Notes: generated by a model from the sequence alone, not told the origin. 64,000 bases of DNA from JAAXIE01 sp965204245 (GCA_965204245.1 CBDBED010000003.1:62001-126000), one strand, 5' to 3'; counted from the first letter of the stretch, positions 7,143 to 16,547 are shown. Numbers and translations: made by a program.

Positions 7143-8555
7143 TTACCCGCCCACGGGGCCAGCGCCCAGACCCGGCTCGGTCATCTTGTCCGGGCGCATC
7201 AATTCCTCCAACTCCTCCTCTGAGAGGTCGGTCTCGCGGCGGGCCACCTCGCGGATGGTGAGACCGCTGCTGGCGGCTTGCTTGGCAATCTGGGCCGCCC
7301 TGTCATAGCCGATGGCCGGGGAGAGGGCGGTGCCCAGCATGAGGCCCCGCTCGACCATGCCCGGCCCTACGTCCGTGGCCTCGAGCCCTGCCACGCACTG
7401 GTCGGCGAAGTTCTGCGCCGTCGTGGCCAGCAAGGCGATTGACTGGAGCAGGTTATAGCCTGCCACGGGCATCATGGTGTTCAGTTCGAAGTAGCCGCCG
7501 TTGGCAGCCATGGCCACTGAGAGGTCGTTGCCCAGCACTTGGGCGCTCACCTGCACGAGCGATTCGGCAATAACCGGGTTCACCTTGCCGGGCATGATGG
7601 AACTGCCCGGCTGCACCTCGGGCAGGGTGAGTTCGCCCAAGCCCGCCCTTGGCCCCGAGCCGAGGAAGCGTATGTCGTTGGCGATTTTGTGCAGGCTGAT
7701 GGCCACGCTGCGCAGCGTACCGCTGGCGGAAATGACGCCGTCGAGGGAGCTCTGGGCTTGGAAATGGTTGCCCGACTCCCACACCTTCACGCCGGTCATC
7801 TCCGAGAGATGAGCGCAGACCCGGCTGGAGAACTCAGGGTGGGCGTTGATGCCCGTGCCCACTGCCGTACCGCCAAGGGCCACCTCGCCCAATTCCTGCT
7901 GCGCGAATTCCAGCCGTCGCAGGCTGCGTTCCACCTGTCCCTCGTAACCTCGGAACACTTGTCCCAGACGGACGGGGGTGGCGTCTTGCAGATGGGTGCG
8001 GGCCGTCTTGATGACGGGCCAGAACTGGTCCGCCTTCCGGTCCAAGGCTGTTCGCAGGCCCTCGAGGGATGGAATCAACCCTTCGTGTATCTCCATGAGG
8101 GCGGAGAGGTGGATGCAGGTGGGTATCACATCGTTGGACGACTGGCCCATGTTCACATGGTCGTTGGGGTGAACGCGCTTGCCCGGTTGGTCCAGTATCT
8201 GGGACGCCCGGTTGCCGATGACCTCGTTGGCATTGGTGTTGGTGGATGTGCCGGAGCCAGTCTGGAAGATGTCCACCACGAAGTGGTCGTCCAAACCCCC
8301 ATCCGCCACCTCTTGGGCGGCTTGAATGATAGCCTGTGCCACATCCGGCTCCAGAAGCTCGAGTTCCATGTTGGTGCGGGCGGCGGCCAGCTTGATGAGC
8401 CCAAGGGCCCGGATGAAAGACCTGGAGAAACGCAGGTCGCTGATGGGGAAGTTCAGCACGGCTCGCATGGTGGATGCGCCATACAGGGCATCGGCAGGCA
8501 CTTCCATCGTGCCCATGGAGTCGCGTTCCGTCCGGGTATTCCTCTCTGTAGTCAC
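7143..8555 (-). CDS. fumC: Class II fumarate hydratase
   Basis: Interconverts fumarate and malate in the TCA cycle; homotetrameric and iron-independent. The 470-residue product shows TGSGTSTNTNANEVIGNRA (substrate-binding region), HPNDHVNMGQSSND, and the superfamily signature GSSIMPGKVNP near residue 330. The frame is open to 8738, but the GTG at 8555 lies about 8 nt after a strong GGAGG site (8564-8568) and gives the canonical FumC length. Upstream codons encode low-quality sequence. Confidence 0.95.
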   Translation of the reverse strand: MTTERNTRTERDSMGTMEVPADALYGASTMRAVLNFPISDLRFSRSFIRALGLIKLAAARTNMELELLEPDVAQAIIQAAQEVADGGLDDHFVVDIFQTGSGTSTNTNANEVIGNRASQILDQPGKRVHPNDHVNMGQSSNDVIPTCIHLSALMEIHEGLIPSLEGLRTALDRKADQFWPVIKTARTHLQDATPVRLGQVFRGYEGQVERSLRRLEFAQQELGEVALGGTAVGTGINAHPEFSSRVCAHLSEMTGVKVWESGNHFQAQSSLDGVISASGTLRSVAISLHKIANDIRFLGSGPRAGLGELTLPEVQPGSSIMPGKVNPVIAESLVQVSAQVLGNDLSVAMAANGGYFELNTMMPVAGYNLLQSIALLATTAQNFADQCVAGLEATDVGPGMVERGLMLGTALSPAIGYDRAAQIAKQAASSGLTIREVARRETDLSEEELEELMRPDKMTEPGLGAGPVGG

Positions 8556-8787
8556 CTTGTGCCCTCCCTGCCAGACATAATCCTCGGCGGCCATAAGTTT
8601 AGAGGCCGTCTGTTGGGGGGATTGTATAGCTTGAAGGGGCGTTTGAGTAACTTTAGAGGTGCAATGAGGATGAACCCTTGCGGACGCCGGGAAAGAGGAG
8701 GCACTGATACGGGCGAGCGCCGATATCGAATAGGCCACACAGGGACTTGGCTAGCGTGCTCCGGTTGGGGAGCCGATCTGAGCCGGT

Positions 8788-9693
8788 CTAGCTGCGCACG
8801 CCCTCCAGGACGCCGCGCACCACCAAGCGCTGGTCATAGACGCCGCGAGGCACTGCAGTAACCAGGAACAGTTGAGCGGAGGCGTTGTCCCTTAGCGCCA
8901 GATACTCAATCGTGAACACCTCTTGGGGAATGACCTGCGAATCGACTAGGCGGTAGCGGTAGGACTCGGTGCCATTTTCCACTACGGCAAAGACCTCTTG
9001 CCGGGCTATCCCTCGAAGCTTGCTGGGCAACTCGGGCAACTGGCCGAATACGTTGCCCTCACCGAGTATGGGACTCTCCAAGTGTCCTATGAGCCACACG
9101 CTGCCAGCCTCTCCGGGATTGGCGGTCATGGGTATGTGTCCCACGGCATTCCTTGGGGCCTCAATAACGTTATTTGCGATGGTGAGTTGCTGGACTGAGG
9201 AGTCGACATCAATGCTGGGAATGATGAGTCTGGTGGGTGCGGGCAATTGCCCTACCGCGGCTGCCGTGGCCTCTTCCCATGGTATGTCATCAATGAATGT
9301 TACGGGGCCCCTAGCCCCTAGCAGGTCGCCCCAGTCCGCAGCTTTTATTGATGCGCCGGGATAGAGCGCCACCACCCGCGCAAGCTCGGAAGGCAGCACC
9401 GGTACTGGAGTCGGGGGAGGCGTAGGAGCCACTGGCCGCCGTGGGACAACTGTCGCCACTGCAGGGGTGGGGGTTGCGGTCTGACTCGGAGGGGCCGGGG
9501 TGGGTTGAGGCAAAGGAGTGGACGCCACACCAACGTTCCCATCGGGCTCTTCTGACGAGCCGTTGAACACAAAGGCAAATAAGCTCCCGACCAATACTCC
9601 TACAAGGACCAGCACGACAACTCCTATCGGGAGGAATCGTCGCATTGCGCGGGACCTGCGATTTATGAGCAGATAGTCGTACCCAGCTTCCAT
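8788..9693 (-). CDS. Sortase paralog lacking the catalytic cysteine
   Basis: A 301-residue single-pass membrane protein: a short N-terminus (MEAGYDYLL), a transmembrane helix near residues 21-42, a Pro/Thr-rich linker (about 58-100) and a sortase domain. The sortase His is kept in LIGHLES (His204) and the Arg in YDQRLVVRG (Arg289). At the position of the nucleophile, VTCVP in the downstream paralog, this protein reads VTAVP (Ala280, codon GCA). It is clearly homologous to the 9949-10902 sortase, with an identical N-terminus and many shared blocks. Catalysis by the usual thiol mechanism should be impossible, so it may be a regulatory or decoy pseudo-sortase. Confidence 0.85.
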   Translation of the reverse strand: MEAGYDYLLINRRSRAMRRFLPIGVVVLVLVGVLVGSLFAFVFNGSSEEPDGNVGVASTPLPQPTPAPPSQTATPTPAVATVVPRRPVAPTPPPTPVPVLPSELARVVALYPGASIKAADWGDLLGARGPVTFIDDIPWEEATAAAVGQLPAPTRLIIPSIDVDSSVQQLTIANNVIEAPRNAVGHIPMTANPGEAGSVWLIGHLESPILGEGNVFGQLPELPSKLRGIARQEVFAVVENGTESYRYRLVDSQVIPQEVFTIEYLALRDNASAQLFLVTAVPRGVYDQRLVVRGVLEGVRS

Positions 9694-9948
9694 TCTACCC
9701 CTACGCTACCCAGTATTATTTGAAGGTCCGTTTCGTTGAGTCAGCTACCTTGCGAGTAGCCGGGGCCCTGCCCCATCCGCTTGTCTACATAAGATTGTAA
9801 TGCTTGGGCCGTCGTTTTAGTACAGCAGGGCGACCCTAGTACGGCCATTATTGGCCGTGGCGGGGGTTGGGGGTCTCGGACATGCGGACTTTTGCTACTG
9901 GGGGAGCAGTCTGGCGGAGGATTCAACGTCCCGTGGGACCGAAGAGCG

Positions 9949-10902
9949 TTAGCCCTTTACTCCTTCGAGGACGCCACGGACGACCAAGCGATGGTCATAC
10001 ACGAAACGGGGAACACAGGTAACCATAAACAACTGGGGCGTGCCGTCATCGGTTAGCTTCAACTCGCTCTGGGGAACGACCTTGGATTCCACTATGCGGT
10101 AGAGATACTGTTCGTCGCCGTTATCCACGACGGCGTAGATATCGTCGCCGCGCCGGATCATGGCTGGCAACTCCGGCAGTTGGCCGAACACGTTGCCCTC
10201 ACCGAGTATGGGGCTCTCCAAGTGTCCGAAAAGCCAAGTGCTCCCGGCCTCCCCAGGGTTGGCGGTCACCGGTATGTGCCCCACCACGTTGTCAGGAGTC
10301 TCCCAAGAAACGCTGTTCCCGAAATTCAGGACCCGCAACTGCTTCACATCAGACTCGACATCAATGCTGGGGATGAAAAGCTTGGTGGGTATAGGCAACT
10401 GGCCCACGCTGGCGACCATAGCAGGGTCTACCGAGGTGAACCCCCCAATCAGGTCTCCAATGGATTGGTCAGGTGTATGCACGATGGGATCATGCCAGAC
10501 GCCGGGTTTCAGGTCTTCGCCGGGAAAGAGACCGGCCTGTTTCGCCAATTCGGGCGAAAGCTCGCTGACCGGTGAAGATGAAGGCTCGGCTGCCTCCTGA
10601 CCTGCAGGGAACGATGCCGCTATAGGAGGAGATGCAGGCTTTGCATCTTCCTCCCGGGCAAGGGATAGCTCGCCACTTGCCTCGGCCGCTGGCGGGGCCA
10701 CTGCCGACAGCTCATCTTGCAACTCATCGGTCGATTTCGCAAACACGAAGAAGAAGAGGCTGCCGATGACCACCCCGGTCAGCCCCAGTACAACAAGGGC
10801 TGCGCCCGCATACGGCAAGGGGTTCTGGCGAATCTTGCTCAGTATCAGGCGGACAAGGCGAAAACGGCGGTTTGCCAGAAGATAGTCGTAGCCCGCTTCC
10901 AT
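9949..10902 (-). CDS. Membrane-anchored sortase (class D/E-like)
   Basis: Transpeptidase expected to cleave sorting signals of surface proteins and attach or cross-link them. The 317-residue protein has an N-terminal transmembrane helix (about residues 30-55), a low-complexity linker and the sortase domain with all three catalytic residues: His227 in FGHLES, Cys296 in LFMVTCVPRF and Arg305 in YDHRLVV. The shared signature VGHIPVTANPGEAGS precedes the His. No LPXTG substrate gene is visible nearby. The 255-bp gap to the Cys-less paralog holds no gene I can support. Confidence 0.88.
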   Translation of the reverse strand: MEAGYDYLLANRRFRLVRLILSKIRQNPLPYAGAALVVLGLTGVVIGSLFFFVFAKSTDELQDELSAVAPPAAEASGELSLAREEDAKPASPPIAASFPAGQEAAEPSSSPVSELSPELAKQAGLFPGEDLKPGVWHDPIVHTPDQSIGDLIGGFTSVDPAMVASVGQLPIPTKLFIPSIDVESDVKQLRVLNFGNSVSWETPDNVVGHIPVTANPGEAGSTWLFGHLESPILGEGNVFGQLPELPAMIRRGDDIYAVVDNGDEQYLYRIVESKVVPQSELKLTDDGTPQLFMVTCVPRFVYDHRLVVRGVLEGVKG

Positions 10903-11037
10903 AACACCCCTACACTACCCACGAGTTTGATTTCAGGCCGGATATTCCGGTTCCGGGGCTGAAAGCACCCTTTGCCTAGGGGCCTGCTGCCCCAAGGGCT
11001 GGTGCTTTACTGATGGCGACCGACTACGGGATGGGGG

Positions 11038-11274
11038 TTACGAGCGGGAACGGGGAAGATGGGAAGCCCCGCTGGCGATGGGCTCGTTCAGGTAGATGTC
11101 CCCGTTACGTATCTTTATGTTGAACCCACAGTCAGGATTCGTGCAAACCCAAGCCTTGTAATGCACCGTTGCGCCTTGACTCCCGTAGTCCGAGAGTGGG
11201 ACCAACTCGCCCCGGCTGCATTTGAGACATTGCGGAATGGGCCCAGACTCCACAGGCGCCACCTCCCAACCCAT
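11038..11274 (-). CDS. Small zinc-ribbon protein
   Basis: A 78-residue protein with two cysteine pairs, CLKC near residue 17 and CTNPDC near residue 44, forming a probable zinc ribbon. The spacing (about 25 residues of beta-rich sequence between pairs) is typical for small zinc-ribbon domains. No catalytic motif is seen. It sits between the sortases and rpoD on the same strand. Function unknown; a nucleic-acid or protein-binding role is only a guess. Confidence 0.65.
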   Translation of the reverse strand: MGWEVAPVESGPIPQCLKCSRGELVPLSDYGSQGATVHYKAWVCTNPDCGFNIKIRNGDIYLNEPIASGASHLPRSRS

Positions 11275-11349
11275 AATGGGCGGAAGTATAACGGTGCCCT
11301 TTCCATCGCTTCAAGCAACTCCGCCACGTTATTTGACAAAAAGTTATAT

Positions 11350-12900
11350 TTATTCCAAAAAGTCGCGCAACTTCTTGGACCGCGTCGGGTGGCGCAGCTT
11401 GCGCAGTGCCTTGGCCTCGATTTGCCGGATACGCTCGCGCGTCACGCCAAACTCTCTGCCCACCTCTTCCAGAGTGCGGCTGCGCCCGTCATCCAGCCCG
11501 AACCTGAGTTGCAGCACCCTGCTTTCCCTCTCGGTCAGGGTGTGCAGCACGTCCTCCAGTTGCTCTTTCAATAGCTGGTAGGAGGCGGCATCGGCAGGGG
11601 CAGGGGCGCCCCGGTCCTCAATGAAGTCGCCCAAGTGGCTGTCTTCCTCCTCGCCAATGGGCGTCTCCAAGGACACGGGTTCTTGAGATATCTTCAGTAT
11701 CTCCTCCACCCGTTCCGGATTGACCTCCATGGCCATGCCGATCTCCTCCGGGCTGGGCTCGCGCCCATATTCCTGCAGCAGGCGGCGGTGCTGGCGCATC
11801 AGCTTGTTGATGGTCTCCACCATGTGCACCGGTATGCGTATGGTGCGGGCTTGGTCGGCAATGGCCCGGGTGATGGCTTGCCGTATCCACCATGTGGCAT
11901 AGGTGCTGAACTTGTAGCCCTTGCGGTAGTCGAACTTCTCCACCGCGCGGATGAGGCCGATGTTGCCCTCTTGGATGAGGTCCAGAAGGGCCATGCCCCG
12001 GCCAATGTATTTCTTGGCCACGCTGACCACCAACCGGAGGTTCGCCTCGGTCAGGTGGGCTTGCGAGCGCTGGGCATCACGGTGTATCCGGTCGAAATAG
12101 GCCTTCGCTTGCGGCGACATGGCATGTATCTGCGGGTCCGCTTGGAAGCCGTAGACCACCTCGCCCAACCGCGGGAGGGTGCAGTCATCCACTGCAGTGA
12201 TGATGTCGGGTGGCAACACCCAGCTATCGAGGGAGAGTTGTATGACCCTCCGTGGCAGGTCGGCGACATCCACATCCAGTATGGCCGCCACATCCGCCAG
12301 CATTTCGGGGTTCAACTCTGCGTCGATGGCCGTCCTCAGCTTCGGATTGGTGGCAACCTGCGACAGGGTGAGGTTCCGGGGCAGCCCCAGGGACTCGCCC
12401 AGAGCGCCAACCAGCGTATCCGACTTGCTCATGCGCTCCAGCAGGGCGCAACACATCTCGGTGGTGGTCGGGTTCCGCCCCAACTGCTCGTTGAGGCGCT
12501 GGTTCAGCTTGTCCAAGTGCTTGCCGCCCTCCATTTTGCGGGCGAGGTTTCTCTCGTCGCGGGACGTGAGCAGATGAACGCGGCCGATTTCGCGCAGGTA
12601 CATGCGTACCGGGTCGTCCAGCACCTCGGTGCCCTCGGCCTCCTGTTCCCACTCCACGTCCTCGCTTTGGGCTTCGTCATCAGTCCCGGGCTCTTCCGCC
12701 TTGACCTCCTTGGTCTGCATCCAAGGCTCTCCCGGGCTTTCGGGCAAAATCACAGGTGCGTCCTCGCCGGTCTCGTCGGGACTGCGGCTAACCGCCACAC
12801 CACCTATCACGCTGAGTATCTCTTCTCCCGCTTCTTCCTTCTCTTCGGGTTCGTCCAGAAACTCGCTTTCCTCTCCGGGTCGGCGTCTTCTCTTAAGCAC
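11350..12900 (-). CDS. rpoD: RNA polymerase primary sigma factor
   Basis: Housekeeping sigma-70 factor. The 516-residue protein has a very acidic N-terminal ~90 residues, region 1.2 (DDPVRMYLREIGRVHLLTSRDE), region 2 (LLDLIQEGNIGLIRAVEKF and FSTYATWWIRQAITRAI, the -10 recognition and melting segments) and region 4 with a helix-turn-helix (TLEEVGREFGVTRERIRQIE) at the C-terminus. The start is a GTG at 12900 with a GGAG site 10 nt upstream. It follows dnaG by 90 bp on the same strand, the conserved dnaG-rpoD arrangement without rpsU. Confidence 0.97.
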   Translation of the reverse strand: MLKRRRRPGEESEFLDEPEEKEEAGEEILSVIGGVAVSRSPDETGEDAPVILPESPGEPWMQTKEVKAEEPGTDDEAQSEDVEWEQEAEGTEVLDDPVRMYLREIGRVHLLTSRDERNLARKMEGGKHLDKLNQRLNEQLGRNPTTTEMCCALLERMSKSDTLVGALGESLGLPRNLTLSQVATNPKLRTAIDAELNPEMLADVAAILDVDVADLPRRVIQLSLDSWVLPPDIITAVDDCTLPRLGEVVYGFQADPQIHAMSPQAKAYFDRIHRDAQRSQAHLTEANLRLVVSVAKKYIGRGMALLDLIQEGNIGLIRAVEKFDYRKGYKFSTYATWWIRQAITRAIADQARTIRIPVHMVETINKLMRQHRRLLQEYGREPSPEEIGMAMEVNPERVEEILKISQEPVSLETPIGEEEDSHLGDFIEDRGAPAPADAASYQLLKEQLEDVLHTLTERESRVLQLRFGLDDGRSRTLEEVGREFGVTRERIRQIEAKALRKLRHPTRSKKLRDFLE

Positions 12901-12990
12901 TCGTTTCCATCTCCTTGTCCGGTCTGTGGGGTCTGTGTTGTTGCCGGTACTTCCCCTGCTGTTTCAGGTTATTCCAGCAGTGGTCTTGCG

Positions 12991-14784
12991 CTAGCGCACC
13001 TTCTCCGCCAGCAACTCATTGATACGCTCGTTCCTCTGCAGCACTTCCTCCTCATCCAGCTCCGTGGGGCTGGCTTCCGCCTCTTCTATCTTCAGATTGC
13101 GCAGATAGCGTGTCTCCAAGCCGGCAATATAGTCCGAGAGCGCTGTCTCACGCTGCTTGCGGTCCATGGGGGGCAACTGCTTGGCCGCTAAACGCTCCCA
13201 GTTGACCCTTAGGTCTTGATCCATCAACTCCGGGTCATCACCATGCGCCCAGTAAGCGAACACCTCCCGGTTTTCGGGCCGGTTGAAATGCTCCGTGCGC
13301 AGGGAGGTGGCCAGTTGACCCAACTCCCTTTCTTGGAGGAGCAGGGCCAGCAGGTGGTCTTCCAGCGGGTCTTGGTCTTGGGGCGCGAAGTCTCTGGCGT
13401 TCGCAGCTTCGCCCTGCCTCTCAGGCATGCGGCCGCGCGAGCTTGGTCCGCGGACATTTCCGCGTGAGGGACTTCGGTCCAGTAACATTCGAAGCCTGTC
13501 AGGGGTTACTTCCAATAGCTGAGCTAAGCGTTCGAAGTGCCTATCCTGTTCGAAGCGGCGTTCGTTGGGGATAGCTTCAATCAGGCGTCGCATCCGTTCG
13601 AAAGTCTGCTGCTTGCCTTCGGCTGTTGTGATATCAAAACGCTTCGGCAACTCTTCGAAGAAGTAGTCCAGCAGAGGTTGCGACTTTTCGATTAGGTTAG
13701 CCCACTGCTCTGGGTCATGCCTGATCAATTGATCCGGGTCCTGTCCAGCAGGCAAGGTCGCTATTTTCAGGTCTGGGTCCTTCCGACGTTGGTATAACCT
13801 TAGGCTGGTGTTGGAGTTTATGGGCTGCTGCAGGAACACCTTCCAAGGTCCCTCTAGATCATTAATGGTTGCATTTTCTCCAGCGTCATCTGGATCCAAG
13901 GCGAACACCACAGTGGAGGCCATCGAGCGTAACATCCTCGTCTGCTCCTCAGTCAGGGCGGTCCCCATCGACGCCACCACATTGGTGAAGCCATGTTCAT
14001 GGGCCGCAATGACATCCATGTACCCCTCTACCACCACAGCCGTTCCCGAACGTGTGATGGCCTCGCCAGCCAGATTCAGTCCGTACAGGATGTTGCCCTT
14101 GTTGAACGTGGGGGACTGGGGCGAGTTCAGGTACTTGGGAATGGAATCGTCCAAGGCCCTGGCCCCAAAACCGCCAAGGCCTCCATCCCTGTTCCGTATG
14201 GGGAACATGAGGCGTCCCCGGAACAAATCCCGGTAGCCCCCATTCTCCGCCGGATTGATGAGCCCCGCCGTGGCTGCGTGTTCCGTCTGGAAGCCCTTGG
14301 CCGAGAGGTAGTCCCCTAGGGAATGCCCGTCGTCGGGGCTCAGGCCCAGTTCAAAGGTGCTGATGGCCGTGGCTGAAATGCCGCGACGCTCCAAGTATGC
14401 CCGGGCGTCGCTGCCCTGTGCCGAACCAATAAGGCGGCGGAAATAGGCCGAGGCCTCGTCATTTATTTCGTGCGACTGGTTGCGCTGGTCCCGCTCCCGC
14501 CTGTTGGGAAGTTGCACCCCTGCGCGTTCGGCAAGGCGTCGCAGGGCCTCCGTGAACTCCAAGTGCTCCGCCCGCATGATAAAGTTGAACAGGTCGCCGC
14601 CCGTGGCGCAGGCCCCGAAGCAGCGCCAGCTTTGGCGGTCGGGAAAGACATAGAAGGATGGGGTCTTCTCTGAATGGAAGGGGCACAGACCCTTGTACGA
14701 CCGGCCCGATCGTTGCAGGGCCACATGGGCCGCCACCACATCCATGATGTCAAGCCGCGCCTTGATGTCGTCAGTAACAGCCAA
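12991..14784 (-). CDS. dnaG: DNA primase
   Basis: Synthesises RNA primers at the replication fork. The 597-residue protein has an N-terminal CHC2-type zinc domain (CPFHSEKTPSF then RCFGACATGGD), a primase core with a TOPRIM fold (VVVEGYMDVIAAH and FALDPDDAGENA) and a C-terminal helicase-binding region. The second metal pair reads C-x3-C (CFGAC) rather than the usual C-x2-C. A promoter lies just upstream at 14835-14863. It is the first gene of the dnaG-rpoD unit. Confidence 0.97.
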   Translation of the reverse strand: MAVTDDIKARLDIMDVVAAHVALQRSGRSYKGLCPFHSEKTPSFYVFPDRQSWRCFGACATGGDLFNFIMRAEHLEFTEALRRLAERAGVQLPNRRERDQRNQSHEINDEASAYFRRLIGSAQGSDARAYLERRGISATAISTFELGLSPDDGHSLGDYLSAKGFQTEHAATAGLINPAENGGYRDLFRGRLMFPIRNRDGGLGGFGARALDDSIPKYLNSPQSPTFNKGNILYGLNLAGEAITRSGTAVVVEGYMDVIAAHEHGFTNVVASMGTALTEEQTRMLRSMASTVVFALDPDDAGENATINDLEGPWKVFLQQPINSNTSLRLYQRRKDPDLKIATLPAGQDPDQLIRHDPEQWANLIEKSQPLLDYFFEELPKRFDITTAEGKQQTFERMRRLIEAIPNERRFEQDRHFERLAQLLEVTPDRLRMLLDRSPSRGNVRGPSSRGRMPERQGEAANARDFAPQDQDPLEDHLLALLLQERELGQLATSLRTEHFNRPENREVFAYWAHGDDPELMDQDLRVNWERLAAKQLPPMDRKQRETALSDYIAGLETRYLRNLKIEEAEASPTELDEEEVLQRNERINELLAEKVR

Positions 14785-14834
14785 AGAGTTGTTTAAGGAC
14801 TCCTCGCGAATTTTGGGCAGAATACGCCAAGGCT

Positions 14835-14863
14835 ATTATACAAGTCTTTTCCTTATGACACAA
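14835..14863 (-). promoter_or_regulatory. Promoter of dnaG-rpoD
   Basis: Minus-strand -35 box TTGTGT (14858-14863) and a perfect -10 box TATAAT (14835-14840), 17-bp spacer. It lies about 50 bp upstream of the dnaG start codon. Confidence 0.65.
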
Positions 14864-14898
14864 GGGGTCGGCAGCCCTGTATAGCCGGTTTGACGGGT

Positions 14899-14928
14899 TT
14901 GGTGAGGGGAATCGTTAGCAGATATAAT
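14899..14928 (+). promoter_or_regulatory. Promoter of the CoxG-like gene
   Basis: Plus-strand -10 box TATAAT (14923-14928), with a weaker -35 candidate TTGGTG (14899-14904) at 18-bp spacing. A better -35-like TTGACG at 14890 is too far away. It lies about 40 bp upstream of the ATG at 14970 and is divergent from the dnaG promoter. Confidence 0.55.
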
Positions 14929-14969
14929 GTCGGCCCAATACGGGCACACAAGCTCCCCTTGGAGGGCAG

Positions 14970-15407
14970 ATGAAGGTAACCGGCAAATACACCCTGAAGG
15001 CATCGCCACAGCAGGTCTGGGACACGGTAACCGACCCGGAGAAGATAAAGGGATGCCTGCCCGGCTGCGACCGCATGGAGCAGACCAATGACAACGAATA
15101 TACCGCCACCCTCTCGGTGGGAGTAGGCGCGGTAAAGGGCACCTACGAAGCCAAGATAACCATGGTGGATTTGGTGCCCCACTCATCCTACAAGATGCTG
15201 GTGGAGGGCAACGGCTCCGCCGGATTCGTCCGTGGCGAGGGCGATGTCAAGCTGGACGCCCAGGACAATGGCGGCACCGTCATATATGTGGAAGGCGACG
15301 CCCAAGTCGGCGGTACGGTGGCCTTGGTAGGACAGCGCCTCATGAGCACCGTTAGCAAGCAGATGATGGACCGCTTCTTTCGCTGCGTCGGACGTTCCAT
15401 AGGCTGA
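14970..15407 (+). CDS. CoxG-family SRPBCC domain protein
   Basis: A 145-residue protein of the START/SRPBCC superfamily, closest in pattern to carbon-monoxide dehydrogenase subunit G. It begins MKVTGKYTLKASPQQVWDTV, then LPGCDRMEQ, VGVGAVKGTYEAKITM, and a C-terminal helix with LMSTVSKQMMDRFF. CoxG proteins help recruit or assemble molybdenum CO-dehydrogenase-type enzymes at the membrane, but no cox genes are visible here. It may therefore be a stand-alone lipid- or ligand-binding protein. A good GGAGG-like site (gagggcag) precedes the start. Confidence 0.8.
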   Translation: MKVTGKYTLKASPQQVWDTVTDPEKIKGCLPGCDRMEQTNDNEYTATLSVGVGAVKGTYEAKITMVDLVPHSSYKMLVEGNGSAGFVRGEGDVKLDAQDNGGTVIYVEGDAQVGGTVALVGQRLMSTVSKQMMDRFFRCVGRSIG

Positions 15408-15490
15408 CCGTCGTCCTCTTCGAGCCAACCCGCACAATATTCGTTTACCAAGCTCGATTCCGAAGGGCCCGGGCTCTAAAGGTATAGGTC

Positions 15491-16390
15491 ATGGACTGGA
15501 CCATCCTAGGCATTCTGGGGGCCGCCACCTTTGCCGTAGTGTCGGTCCTGGACAAGCGCCTGATTTCGGTCAGCCTGCCAAGCCTTTCGTCCTACTACCT
15601 CTGGACAGGCACCGGCAGGTTCCTCTGGGGAGCCTTGGTGCCTGTGATCGCCGGTTTCGGCATCAACGACTATGGCTGGCACCTTGCCGCCGCCATTGCA
15701 GCCGGCCTGATCTGGGGAGGCGCCCTAGCCTTCATGGCCTTGGGGTTCCGCTTGGAAGAGGCCTCCCGCGTTACCGCAGTCACCCACAGCTTCCCCGTCT
15801 TTTCCGCATTCCTCGCCGTGATATTCCTCGACGAGACTCTGGGCCCCATCCAGTGGGGGGCCATCGTGGTGGTGGTGCTGGGAGCCATCTTGGTATCCCT
15901 GCGGGGAAGCCCCGCTCAAGGCATCGTCCGTTTCAACCGGGCCTTTCCCGTCATCGTGGCCTCGGCCATCTGCTATGCCCTCTCCTTTTTCTTTGCTAAG
16001 TATGCCGTGGAGGAGGTGTCCGTGTGGACTCTCTTCTCCATAAGGCAACTGGGGATGGCCGCCGTGTTCCTGGTCCTAGGCCGGAACGCATGGCGCGAGG
16101 TGCCCACTGTAATCGGGCGGCGCACCGCTCTGGGCCTGATGCTGGTGACCGAGTTCTTCCTTGCCCACATCGCCCTCATCTTCACCCTGATGGCCGTCGA
16201 GGGCGGGCCCGTGTCCGTGGTTTCCACCCTTGCCGGCACGAGGCCCCTGTTCGTCTTCCTCTACACCATCCTGCTCAGTGCCTCTTGGTGGCGCTTCGTG
16301 GACGAACCTCTCGACCGGAACGTGCTGGCCATCAAGCTCGCGTCCATCGCCATGATCGTAGGGGGCGTCGCCGCGCTACGAGGCCTGTAG
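15491..16390 (+). CDS. EamA/DMT-family transporter
   Basis: A 299-residue integral membrane protein with about ten hydrophobic helices arranged as two EamA repeats (roughly residues 1-140 and 150-298). In the first repeat, SRVTAVTHSFPVFSAFLAVIF followed by an acidic loop (LDETLGPIQWG) is typical of drug/metabolite transporters; the second repeat has the equivalent PVSVVSTLAGTRPLFVFLYT. Substrate unknown. It follows the CoxG-like gene by 83 bp. Confidence 0.85.
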   Translation: MDWTILGILGAATFAVVSVLDKRLISVSLPSLSSYYLWTGTGRFLWGALVPVIAGFGINDYGWHLAAAIAAGLIWGGALAFMALGFRLEEASRVTAVTHSFPVFSAFLAVIFLDETLGPIQWGAIVVVVLGAILVSLRGSPAQGIVRFNRAFPVIVASAICYALSFFFAKYAVEEVSVWTLFSIRQLGMAAVFLVLGRNAWREVPTVIGRRTALGLMLVTEFFLAHIALIFTLMAVEGGPVSVVSTLAGTRPLFVFLYTILLSASWWRFVDEPLDRNVLAIKLASIAMIVGGVAALRGL

Positions 16391-16471
16391 CAATTTGGCC
16401 TGTAGCAATCTAAAGCCCGTAGCAACTTGGCTTGTGGCGGTAGCCTCCCTGCGGGTATCATTGAATGCAGT

Positions 16472-16547
16472 CGGGGTGTAGCGCAGGGGTTAGCGCGCCA
16501 CGTTCGGGACGTGGAGGCCGTCGGTTCAAATCCGACCACCCCGACCA
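16472..16547 (+). tRNA. tRNA-Pro (anticodon CGG)
   Basis: A complete cloverleaf can be folded: acceptor CGGGGTG/CACCCCG, D stem GCGC/GCGC, anticodon stem CCACG/CGTGG with loop TTCGGGA (anticodon CGG, reading CCG proline codons), variable AGGCC, T stem GTCGG/CCGAC with loop TTCAAAT, discriminator A and an encoded CCA (16545-16547). Confidence 0.96.

Noticed and set aside
9741..9926. Small minus-strand frame between the two sortases
   Set aside because: 61 codons, Pro/Ser-rich without RBS or family pattern; not supported as a gene.
11635..13191. Plus-strand open frame of 518 codons across rpoD
   Set aside because: Shadow of the rpoD codon bias on the other strand; the rpoD regions 1.2, 2 and 4 are clear.
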